Shown here: piece by piece, positions 17,841 to 28,087 of the stretch
Layout of the letters: each line of letters opens with the position of its first letter
Numbering within the stretch: position 1 is the stretch's first letter
Source: Dysgonomonas sp. ZJ279
GTDB taxonomy: Bacteria; Bacteroidota; Bacteroidia; Bacteroidales; Dysgonomonadaceae
Direction of reading: 5' to 3'
NCBI RefSeq assembly: GCF_011039205.1
Contig: NZ_JAAKEL010000013.1
Coordinates: 28,717-92,716, forward strand
Length of the DNA: 64,000 nt
Program-made: the position numbers and the translations under genes
The notes under the pieces: model-generated
Seen by the model: only the letters and a program-made list of their open reading frames with translations
Databases searched by the model: none
What the model was told of the DNA's origin: nothing

Positions 17841-18701
17841 ATGGAAGTAGAAAAAGAACACTGGGATATAGAGATAAAACCGAGAGGCTGTAATTTCTCG
17901 CTTAATCTCAAAGAAGTTTGGCAATATAGAGACTTGCTACAAATGTACATCAAGCGAGATATTGTAACAATGTACAAGCAAACAGTTCTTGGACCTCTAT
18001 GGTTTATTATACAGCCACTATTCACAACAGTTATGTACATGTTTGTATTTGGTGGAATTGCGAACATACCAACAGACGGCTTACCTCAGATGCTATTTTA
18101 TCTAGCCGGAATCCTTTGCTGGAGCTATTTTGGAGATTGTTTGGGCAGAGCCTCCGGAACTTTTTCTCAAAATGCAGGTGTATTCAGCAAAGTTTACTTT
18201 CCTCGCCTGGTTGTTCCCATTTCTGCTATAACCTCTAACTTAATCCGCCTAGTAATACAATTAGCTATTTTCTTGATTGTCTACTTCTATTATATATACA
18301 ACGGAGAAAATCTACAACCTAATTCGACATTATTCTTATTACCTCTGCTTATTTTAATGTTAGCAGGTCTAGGGATGGGATTTGGAATTATAATTTCATC
18401 TTTGACGACAAAATACAGAGACCTTGCCATATTATTTGGCTTTATTACTCAGCTTTGGATGTATGCAACTCCCATTATATATCCTTTATCGGCTATACCA
18501 CCCAAATACAGTGGAGTAAAATGGATAATAGAATTAAATCCTCTTACATCAATTGTTGAAACTTTTAAATACAGTTTTACCGGAGCCGGAACATTTAGCT
18601 GGTTTTCACTAGCATATAGTTTCATTTTTACAATTGTAGTCGTAGTAATCGGCTCATGGATGTTCAACAAAATTGAACGGAAGTTTGTTGATGTAGTATA
18701 A
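17841..18701 (+). CDS. wzm: ABC-2 type polysaccharide exporter permease (Wzm-like)
   Basis: This 286-residue inner-membrane permease has six hydrophobic segments. It shows the ABC2 polysaccharide-export pattern: YRDLLQMYIKRDIVTMYKQT, then GPLWFIIQPLFTTVMYMFVF, and later WMYATPIIYPLSAIP with LNPLTSIVETFKYSF. It should pair with the ATPase encoded 20 bases downstream to move a completed lipid-linked glycan across the inner membrane. It is the first gene of the surface-glycan locus. No UpxY-type antiterminator gene or obvious promoter was recognised in the 17675-17840 leader. Confidence 0.93.
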   Translation: MEVEKEHWDIEIKPRGCNFSLNLKEVWQYRDLLQMYIKRDIVTMYKQTVLGPLWFIIQPLFTTVMYMFVFGGIANIPTDGLPQMLFYLAGILCWSYFGDCLGRASGTFSQNAGVFSKVYFPRLVVPISAITSNLIRLVIQLAIFLIVYFYYIYNGENLQPNSTLFLLPLLILMLAGLGMGFGIIISSLTTKYRDLAILFGFITQLWMYATPIIYPLSAIPPKYSGVKWIIELNPLTSIVETFKYSFTGAGTFSWFSLAYSFIFTIVVVVIGSWMFNKIERKFVDVV

Positions 18702-18721
18702 TCTAAAAGGAACAAGAAATA

Positions 18722-19981
18722 ATGTCTGATATAGCAATAAAATTCGAAAATATTTCTAAACAATACCGCCTTGGCACAATTGGCACAGGAACTATTAGTC
18801 ACGACCTGAACAGATGGTGGCATGTGGTTAGGGGTAAAGAAGATCCCTATCTCAAAATTGGCGAAGTGAATGATCGCTCGTCGAAGGCTACCAGTGACTA
18901 TGTATGGGCGCTCAGAGATATAAGTTTTGAAGTTAAACAGGGAGAAGTACTTGGTATCATTGGTAAGAATGGTGCCGGAAAATCTACTCTTCTAAAAATT
19001 CTATCGAGAGTAACGTCTCCTACAACTGGCACAATTAAAGCAAAAGGGCGTATTGCTTCACTTTTAGAAGTAGGCACAGGCTTTCATCCTGAAATGACAG
19101 GCCGGGAAAACATATACATGAATGGTTCTATCATGGGGATGACGAAGGCAGAAATCACAAGAAAACTGGATGAAATAGTTGACTTTGCCGGTATTGAAAA
19201 GTACATAGATACACCGACAAAGCGTTACTCATCGGGAATGACTGTAAGGTTAGGATTTGCTATTGCCGCCCATCTAGAACCGGAAATACTTGTAGTCGAT
19301 GAAGTTTTAGCAGTAGGTGATGCAGAGTTTCAGAAGAAAGCTATAGGTAAAATGCAAGATGTATCGAAGGGTGAAGGTAGAACGGTGTTGTTTGTGAGCC
19401 ATAATCTTGAGGCAGTAAGAGAATTATGTTCAAAGTGCATACTGTTAACATCCGGAAGTGTTGCTTTTTCTGGAGAAACAGATGATGTTCTAAATGAATA
19501 TATCAGATTATCTAATGAAGATAAAGCAGGTGAAATATTAGTAAAGAAAGACAATTTCACTTTTCTCGGATTCAATAATAATGAGAATAGTTTGCGTAAT
19601 CTTAAGATAGACGATGATATCAATTTAGAATTAAAGTTCCAAACGAAAGAAGATTGGAAAAATGTATTTATTGATATAAGTATCCGAAACAAAAAGGAGC
19701 AAATGATAATAGATAATAAAGCAAAATTCATCTCGCAAGGGATTGATTTCAAAGCAGGTGAGACTTCTATTGTTTCATACACTGTAAAAAAACCATATCT
19801 AGCCCCTGGAGACTATTATATTACACTATACATTTATAATAAAGATGGAAGAATTTATTGGCATGAACTTATTCCACTATTAACAATAAATAGCACAAAT
19901 ACATACGATAATGCACAGACAATCCTTCTTGATGATGTGAAAGGAATTATACTTCCCAATTTCAAAATTGAGAAAACATGA
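18722..19981 (+). CDS. wzt: Polysaccharide exporter ATPase with C-terminal glycan-recognition domain (Wzt-like)
   Basis: This 419-residue ABC ATPase powers glycan export with Wzm. Walker A is GKNGAGKST (81-89), the signature is YSSGMTVRLGFA (169-180), and Walker B is EILVVDEV (188-195). Residues about 255-419 form an extra beta-rich domain like the Wzt C-terminal carbohydrate-binding domain, which in the E. coli O9a system reads the modified end of the chain. Its presence suggests that export is selective for a finished glycan. The stop overlaps the start of the next gene (ATGA). Confidence 0.93.
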   Translation: MSDIAIKFENISKQYRLGTIGTGTISHDLNRWWHVVRGKEDPYLKIGEVNDRSSKATSDYVWALRDISFEVKQGEVLGIIGKNGAGKSTLLKILSRVTSPTTGTIKAKGRIASLLEVGTGFHPEMTGRENIYMNGSIMGMTKAEITRKLDEIVDFAGIEKYIDTPTKRYSSGMTVRLGFAIAAHLEPEILVVDEVLAVGDAEFQKKAIGKMQDVSKGEGRTVLFVSHNLEAVRELCSKCILLTSGSVAFSGETDDVLNEYIRLSNEDKAGEILVKKDNFTFLGFNNNENSLRNLKIDDDINLELKFQTKEDWKNVFIDISIRNKKEQMIIDNKAKFISQGIDFKAGETSIVSYTVKKPYLAPGDYYITLYIYNKDGRIYWHELIPLLTINSTNTYDNAQTILLDDVKGIILPNFKIEKT

Positions 19982-21276
19982 AAAAAATACTCATTATAAG
20001 CCCTGATATACCTTATCCTCTAACCAAAGGAGGAAGACAGGGTGTTTTTCATTTTATAGACAAGCTAAGAGATAGATATGATATTTCCCTTTTATTTATT
20101 TTAGAGAATATTGATAAGGAATCGTATATTGAATTAAGCTCCCTATGGAATAATGTGACGTTCTATCCGCTAGAACGGCCTGCCATTCAAGAGAGAAAAG
20201 AATCGTTATTTTCCAAGCTATATAATTTACCTTATAAGGTTAAGGATAAAATAATGTATTATTCTAAAAAAAATGATACAGATAAAGTAAGTAATTCTGA
20301 TTTTGTAAGAGACAACAGCACTTTGAATAGTTCTTTAGTGCTTGTGCATTCAAAAGAATTTATAGACTATGTAACAAAAATAGCAACACAGGAATTTGAT
20401 ATAATACAAGTTGAATTTTATCCCCTACTATCTCTGGTACACATACTACCTGCTAATGTTGAAAAAATATTTATTCACCACGAACTACGGTATGTAAGAA
20501 ATGAAATAGAGATGTCTTTTTTCCAAAAAGTAACCAATTGGGATAAATATGTATTCAAATCATCAAAATTATTCGAGATAGAAACCTTACGACTATACGA
20601 TAAAATTGTAACAGTTACGGATATAGATAAACTAAAACTGGAACAAGAACTTGAAGGAAAACCTATCTTCGGCTCCCCATTAATGGTTAATATGCCTGAA
20701 GACAATCTCACCTACAAATATAAATTTAATAATAAACTGACTTTTGTAGCGAGTGCAACACACTTCCCTAATTATGATGGCATTAAGTGGTTTATTTCGA
20801 ATATTTGGCAGCAGGTATATAAAAAGCATCCTGAATTAGAACTGCATATAATTGGCGGTGGATGGAATGCCGAAATGTTCCAAGATATAGAGCTCCCTAA
20901 GAACATCTTTTTTGACGGATATGTAAAAAATTTAAAAGATATACTACCTAACTCTATTTCAATCATCCCAATAAGGATAGGAAGTGGAATGAGAATGAAA
21001 ATTATAGATGCTGTTAATTTCAAAATACCTTTTATCACAACGAGTGTTGGAGTAGAAGGACTGGATTTTATTAATGGAAGAGACTGCCTTATTGCAGATG
21101 ATGCCAACAGCTTTGCCCAACATATAACGGATTTAACTAAAAACGAATTATTACAGAATAATCTCATTTTGAGTTCTCATAATACGTTACGTAATATGTA
21201 TAACGAAGACATCTTAATAAATAAAAGAATGCTTGTTTACGAAACAAGCATACCTGATAAAGAATTCGGTAAATAA
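19978..21276 (+). CDS. Family 4 (GT-B) glycosyltransferase
   Basis: This 432-residue GT-B transferase has an N-terminal acceptor domain beginning ILIISPDIPYPLTKGGRQG. The C-terminal donor-binding domain includes HPELELHIIGGGW, ILPNSISIIPIRIGSGMRMK and a GVEGL block, as in the Glyco_trans_1_4 group. It acts in the cytoplasm on the growing surface glycan. Donor and linkage are unknown. It overlaps the Wzt gene by 4 bases, indicating translational coupling. Confidence 0.88.
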   Translation: MKKILIISPDIPYPLTKGGRQGVFHFIDKLRDRYDISLLFILENIDKESYIELSSLWNNVTFYPLERPAIQERKESLFSKLYNLPYKVKDKIMYYSKKNDTDKVSNSDFVRDNSTLNSSLVLVHSKEFIDYVTKIATQEFDIIQVEFYPLLSLVHILPANVEKIFIHHELRYVRNEIEMSFFQKVTNWDKYVFKSSKLFEIETLRLYDKIVTVTDIDKLKLEQELEGKPIFGSPLMVNMPEDNLTYKYKFNNKLTFVASATHFPNYDGIKWFISNIWQQVYKKHPELELHIIGGGWNAEMFQDIELPKNIFFDGYVKNLKDILPNSISIIPIRIGSGMRMKIIDAVNFKIPFITTSVGVEGLDFINGRDCLIADDANSFAQHITDLTKNELLQNNLILSSHNTLRNMYNEDILINKRMLVYETSIPDKEFGK

Positions 21277-21313
21277 GTATATTAGATAGTACAAAGTTTA
21301 AATAGAAAAAATA

Positions 21314-22267
21314 ATGATATCGGTTATTCTTCCCAATTATAATCATGCTGCTTTTCTTAAGCAAAGAATTGATTCTATACTAAATCAAACTTATAAAGAT
21401 TTTGAGCTTATTATATTGGATGATAAATCGCCCGATAACAGTAAAGATATCATAGAACAATATAGAGGAAACGAACATATATCACACATAGTATACAATG
21501 ACGTAAACACTGGATCTACATTTAAACAATGGAATAAGGGCATCCAGATTGCAAAAGGTGAGTATATCTGGATTGCAGAGAGTGACGACTGTGCTGACAA
21601 TAATTTATTACAGACTTTGGTCACAAACATCCAAAAAGATAAAAATATTTTCATTTCATTTTGTCAATCTTTTGAAATAAATGGACAGAATGAAATCGCT
21701 GGAGATTGGATATTCAGAACTCAGGATATGGTTGATTCTGAAATATTTAATTCTGATTTTACAATGAACGGCCAGGAGTTCATTACTAAATATTTAATAG
21801 AAAGAAATGTTATTCCGAATGCGAGTGCTGTTTTGTTCAAAAAAGAAGAATTCTCTAAAATAGGAAACGTTCCATCAAATATAGGCTTTGCCGGCGATTG
21901 GCTGCTATGGCTGCAACTCCTATCGGCAGGGGATATCGCTTATTCTCATCATAGGTACAATTATTTTAGAAGACATGATAAAAGTGTAGTTGTATCAACA
22001 ACAAATAAGAAAATATTTTTAAAAGAATACGAACTAAAGATGCGATTCGCATATCAGAAGTATATGAATCGACACAATAAAATCACACATTTGATTAAAT
22101 TAAATAAAAAATATATCGAAAGTAGTTCTATTCTGGAGGCACGATTTTTATGGAATAATAAGAAATACATAAAAGCTCTGAAATATTACTTATTCTCGAT
22201 CCGATACTCTAGTGATTTAGTTCAAGTATTACAGCGTGGATTTAAATATGTATTTAGCAAAAAATAG
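21314..22267 (+). CDS. Family 2 glycosyltransferase
   Basis: This 317-residue GT-A transferase starts ISVILPNYNHAAFLKQRIDS and has the nucleotide-binding block LDDKSPDNSKDI near residue 37. The DxD-region block is YIWIAESDDCADNN near residue 83. The C-terminal 100 residues are basic and probably membrane-peripheral. It is part of the glycan locus; specificity is unknown. Confidence 0.9.
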   Translation: MISVILPNYNHAAFLKQRIDSILNQTYKDFELIILDDKSPDNSKDIIEQYRGNEHISHIVYNDVNTGSTFKQWNKGIQIAKGEYIWIAESDDCADNNLLQTLVTNIQKDKNIFISFCQSFEINGQNEIAGDWIFRTQDMVDSEIFNSDFTMNGQEFITKYLIERNVIPNASAVLFKKEEFSKIGNVPSNIGFAGDWLLWLQLLSAGDIAYSHHRYNYFRRHDKSVVVSTTNKKIFLKEYELKMRFAYQKYMNRHNKITHLIKLNKKYIESSSILEARFLWNNKKYIKALKYYLFSIRYSSDLVQVLQRGFKYVFSKK

Positions 22268-22282
22268 TTATTTTTATTAATA

Positions 22283-23410
22283 ATGATAAATATAGCCCAC
22301 ATATCTCCCAATCAGAATGCATATTCTGAGACCTTTATTCAAAGCCATAAAAAGCATTTTAAAGGTAATGTCAGTTTCTATTATGGAGGAAGCCACCCTC
22401 AATATTTGGAAGGAGAGGGTTTAATTCCCACTAAAAATAAGGTTAGATTAGAATTCTATATAAAAAGACTCCTGTCTAAAGAAGTATCCGCAGACTTCTT
22501 TAGAGAGAAAGCTTTGATAAACTCTTTCAAAGAAAAGAAAATAGATGTTGTATATGCCGAATTTGGCTTGACCGGCGTTGCAATGATGAATGTTTGTAAA
22601 AAACTAAGAATTCCTCTGATCGTAAACTTTCATGGATACGAAATTTCGGTAACTTCTTTAGTTGAAGAATATAAATACAGATATATCGAACTTTTTCATT
22701 TTGCGACAGCAATCATAGCTGTCTCTAAGGTAATGCAACAGCGATTAATAGATTTAGGATGTCCTCCTGAAAAAATAACATATACGCCATGCCCACCTGA
22801 CAATTCTTTTTTTGATATTGTCCCTGATTATTCTGGAGAGATATTTTTGGCCATTGGACGCTTTACTGAAAAAAAAGCTCCATACTATACAATCTTAGCG
22901 TTTAAGAAAGTGTTAGAGAAACATCCGACAGCACAGCTTTATTTCGCTGGCGATGGGCCCTTATTTGAAGTCTGTGTAAACCTAGTTCGCTATTTTAAGC
23001 TACAGAATAATATTCATCTGCTTGGTAGTCGTCCCCATCAAGAATTATTTCATTATTATTCTATTGCGAAAGGTTTTATACAACATTCAATCACAGCTAT
23101 GAGTGGTGATATGGAAGGGACTCCGGTAGCAATACTGGAAGCATCTGCAGCAGCGCTACCAGTCGTATCTACAAAACATGCCGGAATTCCTGATGTTATT
23201 ATTAATAACGAGACCGGCCTGTTGGTTGATGAACACGATGTAGACCAGATGGCGGATAAGATAATCTATTTGATAGAGAATAAAGAAGTTGCTGAAGCAA
23301 TGGGTAAAGCTGGTCGCCTGAACATAAAAGAAAATTTTTGTTTAGACATCCATATGAGTAAACTTAACAAAGTGATACAAAATAGTATTCATGACAAATT
23401 AAAAATATAA
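22283..23410 (+). CDS. Family 4 glycosyltransferase
   Basis: This 375-residue GT-B transferase begins INIAHISPNQNAYSETFIQS. The donor domain includes AIGRFTEKKAPYYTILAF, AQLYFAGDGPLFE and GTPVAILEASAAALPVVST, containing the EX7E-type motif, so it is a retaining enzyme. The layout resembles colanic/amylovoran-type transferases. The next gene begins 5 bases after its stop. Confidence 0.92.
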   Translation: MINIAHISPNQNAYSETFIQSHKKHFKGNVSFYYGGSHPQYLEGEGLIPTKNKVRLEFYIKRLLSKEVSADFFREKALINSFKEKKIDVVYAEFGLTGVAMMNVCKKLRIPLIVNFHGYEISVTSLVEEYKYRYIELFHFATAIIAVSKVMQQRLIDLGCPPEKITYTPCPPDNSFFDIVPDYSGEIFLAIGRFTEKKAPYYTILAFKKVLEKHPTAQLYFAGDGPLFEVCVNLVRYFKLQNNIHLLGSRPHQELFHYYSIAKGFIQHSITAMSGDMEGTPVAILEASAAALPVVSTKHAGIPDVIINNETGLLVDEHDVDQMADKIIYLIENKEVAEAMGKAGRLNIKENFCLDIHMSKLNKVIQNSIHDKLKI

Positions 23411-23415
23411 TCAAA

Positions 23416-24369
23416 ATGGAATCTCATATGTTAGCTCCCATAGTGCTGTTCGTCTACAATAGACCGACACACACATTGCAAACATTAGAGGCTTTGGCAA
23501 ACAACTCTCTTGCTAAGGATTCCATCCTCTATATATATGTTGATGGTGCAAAAACAAATGCAAATGTAGAAACAATAAAGAGAATTGAAGAGACAAAAGA
23601 TATCATCAAACAGAAACAATGGTGTAAAGAAGTACATATTATAGAATCGGAAGAAAATAAAGGGCTAGCCAATTCTATTGTAGAGGGAGTGACTGATATT
23701 GTCAATAAATATGGTAAAATAATAGTATTAGAAGATGATATTGTAACATCACCCGGCTTTTTGAAATACATGAATGATGCATTAGATTTATATGAGAACA
23801 AAGATCGTGTTATGCACATATCAGGCTTTGTCCCTGTGACATCAGGCGCTGATAAATTGCCGGAAACCTACTTTCTACGTTTTATGAGTTGCTGGGGATG
23901 GGCCACATGGAAAAAAGATTGGAGTGAATTGATTCTCGATACAGACTTTTTATACAAAACAATACCTCATCAAAAAGATTATTCGGCGTTCAATCTAGAG
24001 GGTGCCACTAATATGTTTTCACAAATAGAGGCTAACCATAATGGAACTCTCAAAACTTGGGCTATAAAATGGTATTCCACTATTTTTCTTAAAAAAGGGC
24101 TATGCCTTTACCCCCGCTATTCTGTTGTAGATAATGTCGGGATCGATGGAAGTGGCGAAAACAGTGGTAATGCACAAGATTTGTTTAAGGTAAGTCTGGC
24201 TCAATCAGTTGATGTTAAACCAATAAAGATAGAGGAGAATCTGTATGCTAAAAAATATTTAAAGAGATTCTATATTTATGGGAGAGATTCGTCTTTCAGA
24301 AAACGATTAATTCGTTCTATAAAAAAAACATTCCTTTTCAAGGTATATAAAAAACTTAGATACCAATGA
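23416..24369 (+). CDS. GNT-I-like glycosyltransferase (GT-A fold)
   Basis: The 317-residue protein starts LAPIVLFVYNRPTHTLQTLE and has EENKGLANSIVEG, then the metal-binding acidic block IIVLEDDIVTSPGFLKYMND. A CWGWATWKKDW motif lies near residue 156. This arrangement is that of bacterial GNT-I/GT13-like transferases often annotated as family 2. It overlaps the next gene by 4 bases. Confidence 0.85.
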   Translation: MESHMLAPIVLFVYNRPTHTLQTLEALANNSLAKDSILYIYVDGAKTNANVETIKRIEETKDIIKQKQWCKEVHIIESEENKGLANSIVEGVTDIVNKYGKIIVLEDDIVTSPGFLKYMNDALDLYENKDRVMHISGFVPVTSGADKLPETYFLRFMSCWGWATWKKDWSELILDTDFLYKTIPHQKDYSAFNLEGATNMFSQIEANHNGTLKTWAIKWYSTIFLKKGLCLYPRYSVVDNVGIDGSGENSGNAQDLFKVSLAQSVDVKPIKIEENLYAKKYLKRFYIYGRDSSFRKRLIRSIKKTFLFKVYKKLRYQ

Positions 24370-25583
24370 AAGTCGTACACGTTTCAGCATCTGCCACCGG
24401 AGGAGCAGGACTTGCAGCCTACCGATTACATCTAGCTATGGAAGATATAGATGAAGTAGATAGTTATTTTGTGCAAAAAGCCGATACCAGCAATGAACAG
24501 GCAGCCAATAATACCTATACAGTACCGGAGAGGCATTCTATACCTTACAGAATACTAAGAAAGCTAAGACTTACTCCTGAATATGTAAATCAGAAACGAA
24601 TACCAAAGTTCTCGAATAATTATCAATACGAGATAGCTACGTTCCCGACAACATCGTACAGAATAGAAGATTTCCCACTGATTAAAGATGCAGATATAAT
24701 TCATTTGCATTGGGTAGCCGATTTCCTGAACTATCCAACTTTTTTCAAGAAAGTGAAGCAACCTATTGTATGGACACTTCACGATAAGAACCCATTTCAC
24801 GGATTATTTCATACAGAAACAGACGAGGCTGCAAATAAATCCACGTATGGAAATTTAGATGCTCAGATTTTAAAGAGTAAGGAAGAATATATACATCAAA
24901 ATAATAATATACATATAGTTACGCCATCAGATTGGCTAAAAAAGAAATCGGAAAACAGCCAAATATTTAAACAATATCCTCATTATCTGATACCCAATAG
25001 TATCGATCTATCGAAGTGTAATATTAATAGAAAGGAGGCCAAGAAAGAGTTAAATGTGAATAATGGACTAAAAACTCTGTTCTTCATCGCCCATTCGATA
25101 GATATACCTCGCAGAGGCTTTTTCCTCTTGCGTGACGCTATAGAAAAACTTGGATATACCAATTTCAATCTGATTACGCTAGGTGGTGATAGAATTGATA
25201 TTAACAGTAATATTAACCACATTCATTACACAACCACTCATAACGAAACATTGATAAATACTATTTACTCAGCATCCGATCTGATGGTACTGCCAACAAT
25301 GGAAGACAACCTGCCTAACGTGATGCTTGAGTCGTTTGCAAATGGAACCCCCGTTCTTAGTTTTAGCAATGGAGGTATGGCGGAACACATAAAAACAGGT
25401 GAGAACGGCATCCTTATCGACAATATAAGTGTAGAATCTTTAACCGACGGACTTAAAGATTTTCTAGATAATAAGTATACCTTTGATGAACAGCTAATAA
25501 GAGATTATGCGGAAGAGCATTTTTCACCTAAATTACAAACAGACAGATATATAAACTTATATAAGAATATACTGAATAAATAG
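24366..25583 (+). CDS. Family 4 glycosyltransferase
   Basis: This 405-residue GT-B enzyme has N-terminal KVVHVSASATGGAGLAAYRL and HWVADFLNYPTFF, and a donor domain with LMVLPTMEDNLPNVMLESFA and GTPVLSFSNGGMAEHI. The motif set is typical of retaining GT4 transferases in capsule and O-antigen loci. It is coupled to the gene before it and 4 bases from the gene after it. Confidence 0.92.
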   Translation: MKVVHVSASATGGAGLAAYRLHLAMEDIDEVDSYFVQKADTSNEQAANNTYTVPERHSIPYRILRKLRLTPEYVNQKRIPKFSNNYQYEIATFPTTSYRIEDFPLIKDADIIHLHWVADFLNYPTFFKKVKQPIVWTLHDKNPFHGLFHTETDEAANKSTYGNLDAQILKSKEEYIHQNNNIHIVTPSDWLKKKSENSQIFKQYPHYLIPNSIDLSKCNINRKEAKKELNVNNGLKTLFFIAHSIDIPRRGFFLLRDAIEKLGYTNFNLITLGGDRIDINSNINHIHYTTTHNETLINTIYSASDLMVLPTMEDNLPNVMLESFANGTPVLSFSNGGMAEHIKTGENGILIDNISVESLTDGLKDFLDNKYTFDEQLIRDYAEEHFSPKLQTDRYINLYKNILNK

Positions 25584-25587
25584 ACAC

Positions 25588-26376
25588 ATGAAGCTATCGA
25601 TCATTACCATAAACTACAATAATGCACAGGGATTGGAAGATACAATCAAGAGCATTATTTCTCAAAGTTCGCAAGACTTTGAGTACTTGGTTATAGATGG
25701 CGCTTCTACAGATAGCAGTGTCGATATTATAAAAGATTATGCTGAGAATATAAGCTATTGGGTCAGTGAACCCGATTCAGGCATATACAATGCCATGAAT
25801 AAAGGCATTAAACAAGCCAAAGGCGAGTATCTCTTATTTGTAAACAGTGGTGATATACTACTCAATGATGCTAAAATAGATTGTGTAATAAGCCATGCAA
25901 GCGGAGAAGATCTAATCTATTATGATATTGATATATTTGATATTGATAACAATACCCATAGATTAAAGACATATCCCGATTTTCTAGATTTCAAATATTT
26001 TGTTTCAGACTCGCTACCCCACCCTGCGACTCTAATAAAAAAAGAGCTCTTTGATAAACATGGTTTCTATTCCGAAAATATAAAAATCATTTCCGACTGG
26101 GCCTTTTTTATGGATGTCGTTTGTCTTAAGGCGTGCACATATAAACACATAAGCGAAAGCTTTTCGTCTTTCAGCTCGGGAGGTATTAGTTCACAAACAG
26201 AAAATCAAAAATTGATACTGGCAGAAAAAGGTAGGCATATCAGTTTGAACTATAAGCTCTATGAAAGCATTTATAAAGAATGGCTTTCGAACAGAGAAGA
26301 ATTATATAAACTAAAAGTTGCTGCAAGTGTTAGATTCTTAAAGAAGTTAGGACTGTTAAGATGGTTAAAGTTATAA
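25588..26376 (+). CDS. Family 2 glycosyltransferase (paralogue of the 31264 gene)
   Basis: This 262-residue GT-A transferase has KLSIITINYNNAQGLEDTIK, the nucleotide block VIDGASTDSSVDIIKDY, and WVSEPDSGIYNAMNKGIKQA followed by LFVNSGD. It is strikingly similar to the protein encoded at 31264-32082 over its first 90 residues, so the two arose by duplication or recruitment of related genes. It is probably cytoplasmic and acts on the locus glycan. Confidence 0.92.
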   Translation: MKLSIITINYNNAQGLEDTIKSIISQSSQDFEYLVIDGASTDSSVDIIKDYAENISYWVSEPDSGIYNAMNKGIKQAKGEYLLFVNSGDILLNDAKIDCVISHASGEDLIYYDIDIFDIDNNTHRLKTYPDFLDFKYFVSDSLPHPATLIKKELFDKHGFYSENIKIISDWAFFMDVVCLKACTYKHISESFSSFSSGGISSQTENQKLILAEKGRHISLNYKLYESIYKEWLSNREELYKLKVAASVRFLKKLGLLRWLKL

Positions 26377-26380
26377 GAAT

Positions 26381-27217
26381 ATGAATCCTAAAATATCTAT
26401 TATAGTTCCTTGCTACAACCAAGCCGCGTACCTATCTGAAACATTACAATCTGTTTTAGACCAAGAGTATGCTGACTGGGAATGTATTATCGTGAATGAC
26501 GGATCGCCCGACAATACGGAAGAGATTGCGATGCAATGGTTCGAAAAAGATAGTCGATTCAAATACTTTTATAAAACAAACAGCGGTGTGTCGGATACCC
26601 GCAACTTCGGTATACAACAGGCCACAGGAGAATATATACTACCATTGGATAGCGACGATAAAATAGGTCCGCGCTATATCAATGAGGCTCTAGACGTATT
26701 CGATAAAAATGCTAATACCAAGTTGGTTTACAGCAATTCGCTCTTGTTCGGGACAAAAAATGACAAAATAATAGCACATGAATTTGATTTCAAAAGATTG
26801 CTTTTCGAGAATTATATTTTTTGCTCGGCAATATTTCATAAAGCTGATTTTCTAAAAACATCAGGATATAATTCGAATATGAAACACGGGTTGGAAGACT
26901 GGGATTTCTGGCTTACATTTCTAAAGAAAGACGATGTTGTAATAAAGCTAAACGACTTCCATTTCTCCTATCGGATTAAAGATATATCAAGATCGCAAGC
27001 TATCGATATTGAGAAAAACGAATCTTTATTATTACAAATATTCAAGAATCACACGGAATTATATCTCAGTTATGTAAATCCAATCAGAAACTATATAGAA
27101 GCCAATTATTATAAAGAACAAGAACAGGTATATAAACGCTCTAACGAATACAAAATCGGATATATTATTTGTACACCTATCAGAATAATCAAGAAAATAT
27201 TGAAACGAATATTCTAA
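26381..27217 (+). CDS. Family 2 glycosyltransferase
   Basis: This 278-residue GT-A transferase has KISIIVPCYNQAAYLSETLQ, then IIVNDGSPDNTEEIAMQW near residue 37 and the metal-binding block YILPLDSDDKIGPRYINEA near residue 85. GLEDWDFWLTFLKKD is the usual acceptor-side ED motif. It lies 4 bases after the preceding gene in the glycan operon. Confidence 0.93.
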   Translation: MNPKISIIVPCYNQAAYLSETLQSVLDQEYADWECIIVNDGSPDNTEEIAMQWFEKDSRFKYFYKTNSGVSDTRNFGIQQATGEYILPLDSDDKIGPRYINEALDVFDKNANTKLVYSNSLLFGTKNDKIIAHEFDFKRLLFENYIFCSAIFHKADFLKTSGYNSNMKHGLEDWDFWLTFLKKDDVVIKLNDFHFSYRIKDISRSQAIDIEKNESLLLQIFKNHTELYLSYVNPIRNYIEANYYKEQEQVYKRSNEYKIGYIICTPIRIIKKILKRIF

Positions 27218-27228
27218 AGTAATATATA

Positions 27229-28083
27229 ATGAAACTGAATGTCTTATTAATAACATATAATCAAGAAAAATATATTGAACAAACAGTAGAAAGTATTCTG
27301 ATGCAAGAAACTACTTTCACTTTCAATATAATTGTGGCAGATGATTGCTCATCTGACTCAACGCTTGATATTATTAAAAGATATGCAGATAATAATAAAA
27401 TAGAATTTCATTTTCTCCCCAAAACAAATAACTTAGGCTTTGTAAAAAATTATCAGCGAGCGTTCGATGCTTGCGATGATGAATATATAGCCATTATGGA
27501 AGGTGATGATTATTGGATAAATCCTTTTCATCTTGAAAATCATGTGACGTTTCTAGATCAACATCCGGAATGTTCGATGAGCTTCAACAGACATTTACGG
27601 TTATTTGAAGATCAGAAGCGTGAAGAGATTTTCGAATGGGACAATGAAAAAGATTACGAATATATTTCGACAGAGCAGATGGCATTGGGCAACCGCATTG
27701 GCAATCTATCGTGCTGTGTCTTGAGGAATGAATTTATAAAAAAACTTGATCCTAAATTATTCAATCTCGAATTTGCAGACTGGTTACTTGGTATGATTAT
27801 GGGGCAATACGGTCCCCTAGCCTATCTGAAAGAAGTAACATCAGCATATCGCATTCACGACAACGGACAATGGTCGAGAATGACAGATAAAGAACAAGGT
27901 GAAGCTATTATTGCTGCCATCGATATTTATGATAAAATACTCAACTACAAATACACAGAAGTATTTAAACAACATAAAAAAAGAATAAACATCGGTCTCT
28001 ACGGAGATAAATCGCTAAGAGGACAGATAAAAAGTATTACACCCGAAAGTATACGGAAATTATACCGACGAATTATAAAATAA
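27229..28083 (+). CDS. Family 2 glycosyltransferase (paralogue of the 30385 gene)
   Basis: This 284-residue GT-A transferase has VLLITYNQEKYIEQTVESIL, VADDCSSDSTLDIIKRY, NLGFVKNYQRAFDAC and the metal-binding IMEGDDYWINPFHLENHV. The GDDYW block is shared with the protein at 30385-31260. The C-terminal part is basic. It lies directly before the aminotransferase gene (4-base gap). Confidence 0.92.
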   Translation: MKLNVLLITYNQEKYIEQTVESILMQETTFTFNIIVADDCSSDSTLDIIKRYADNNKIEFHFLPKTNNLGFVKNYQRAFDACDDEYIAIMEGDDYWINPFHLENHVTFLDQHPECSMSFNRHLRLFEDQKREEIFEWDNEKDYEYISTEQMALGNRIGNLSCCVLRNEFIKKLDPKLFNLEFADWLLGMIMGQYGPLAYLKEVTSAYRIHDNGQWSRMTDKEQGEAIIAAIDIYDKILNYKYTEVFKQHKKRINIGLYGDKSLRGQIKSITPESIRKLYRRIIK

Positions 28084-28087
28084 AGAT

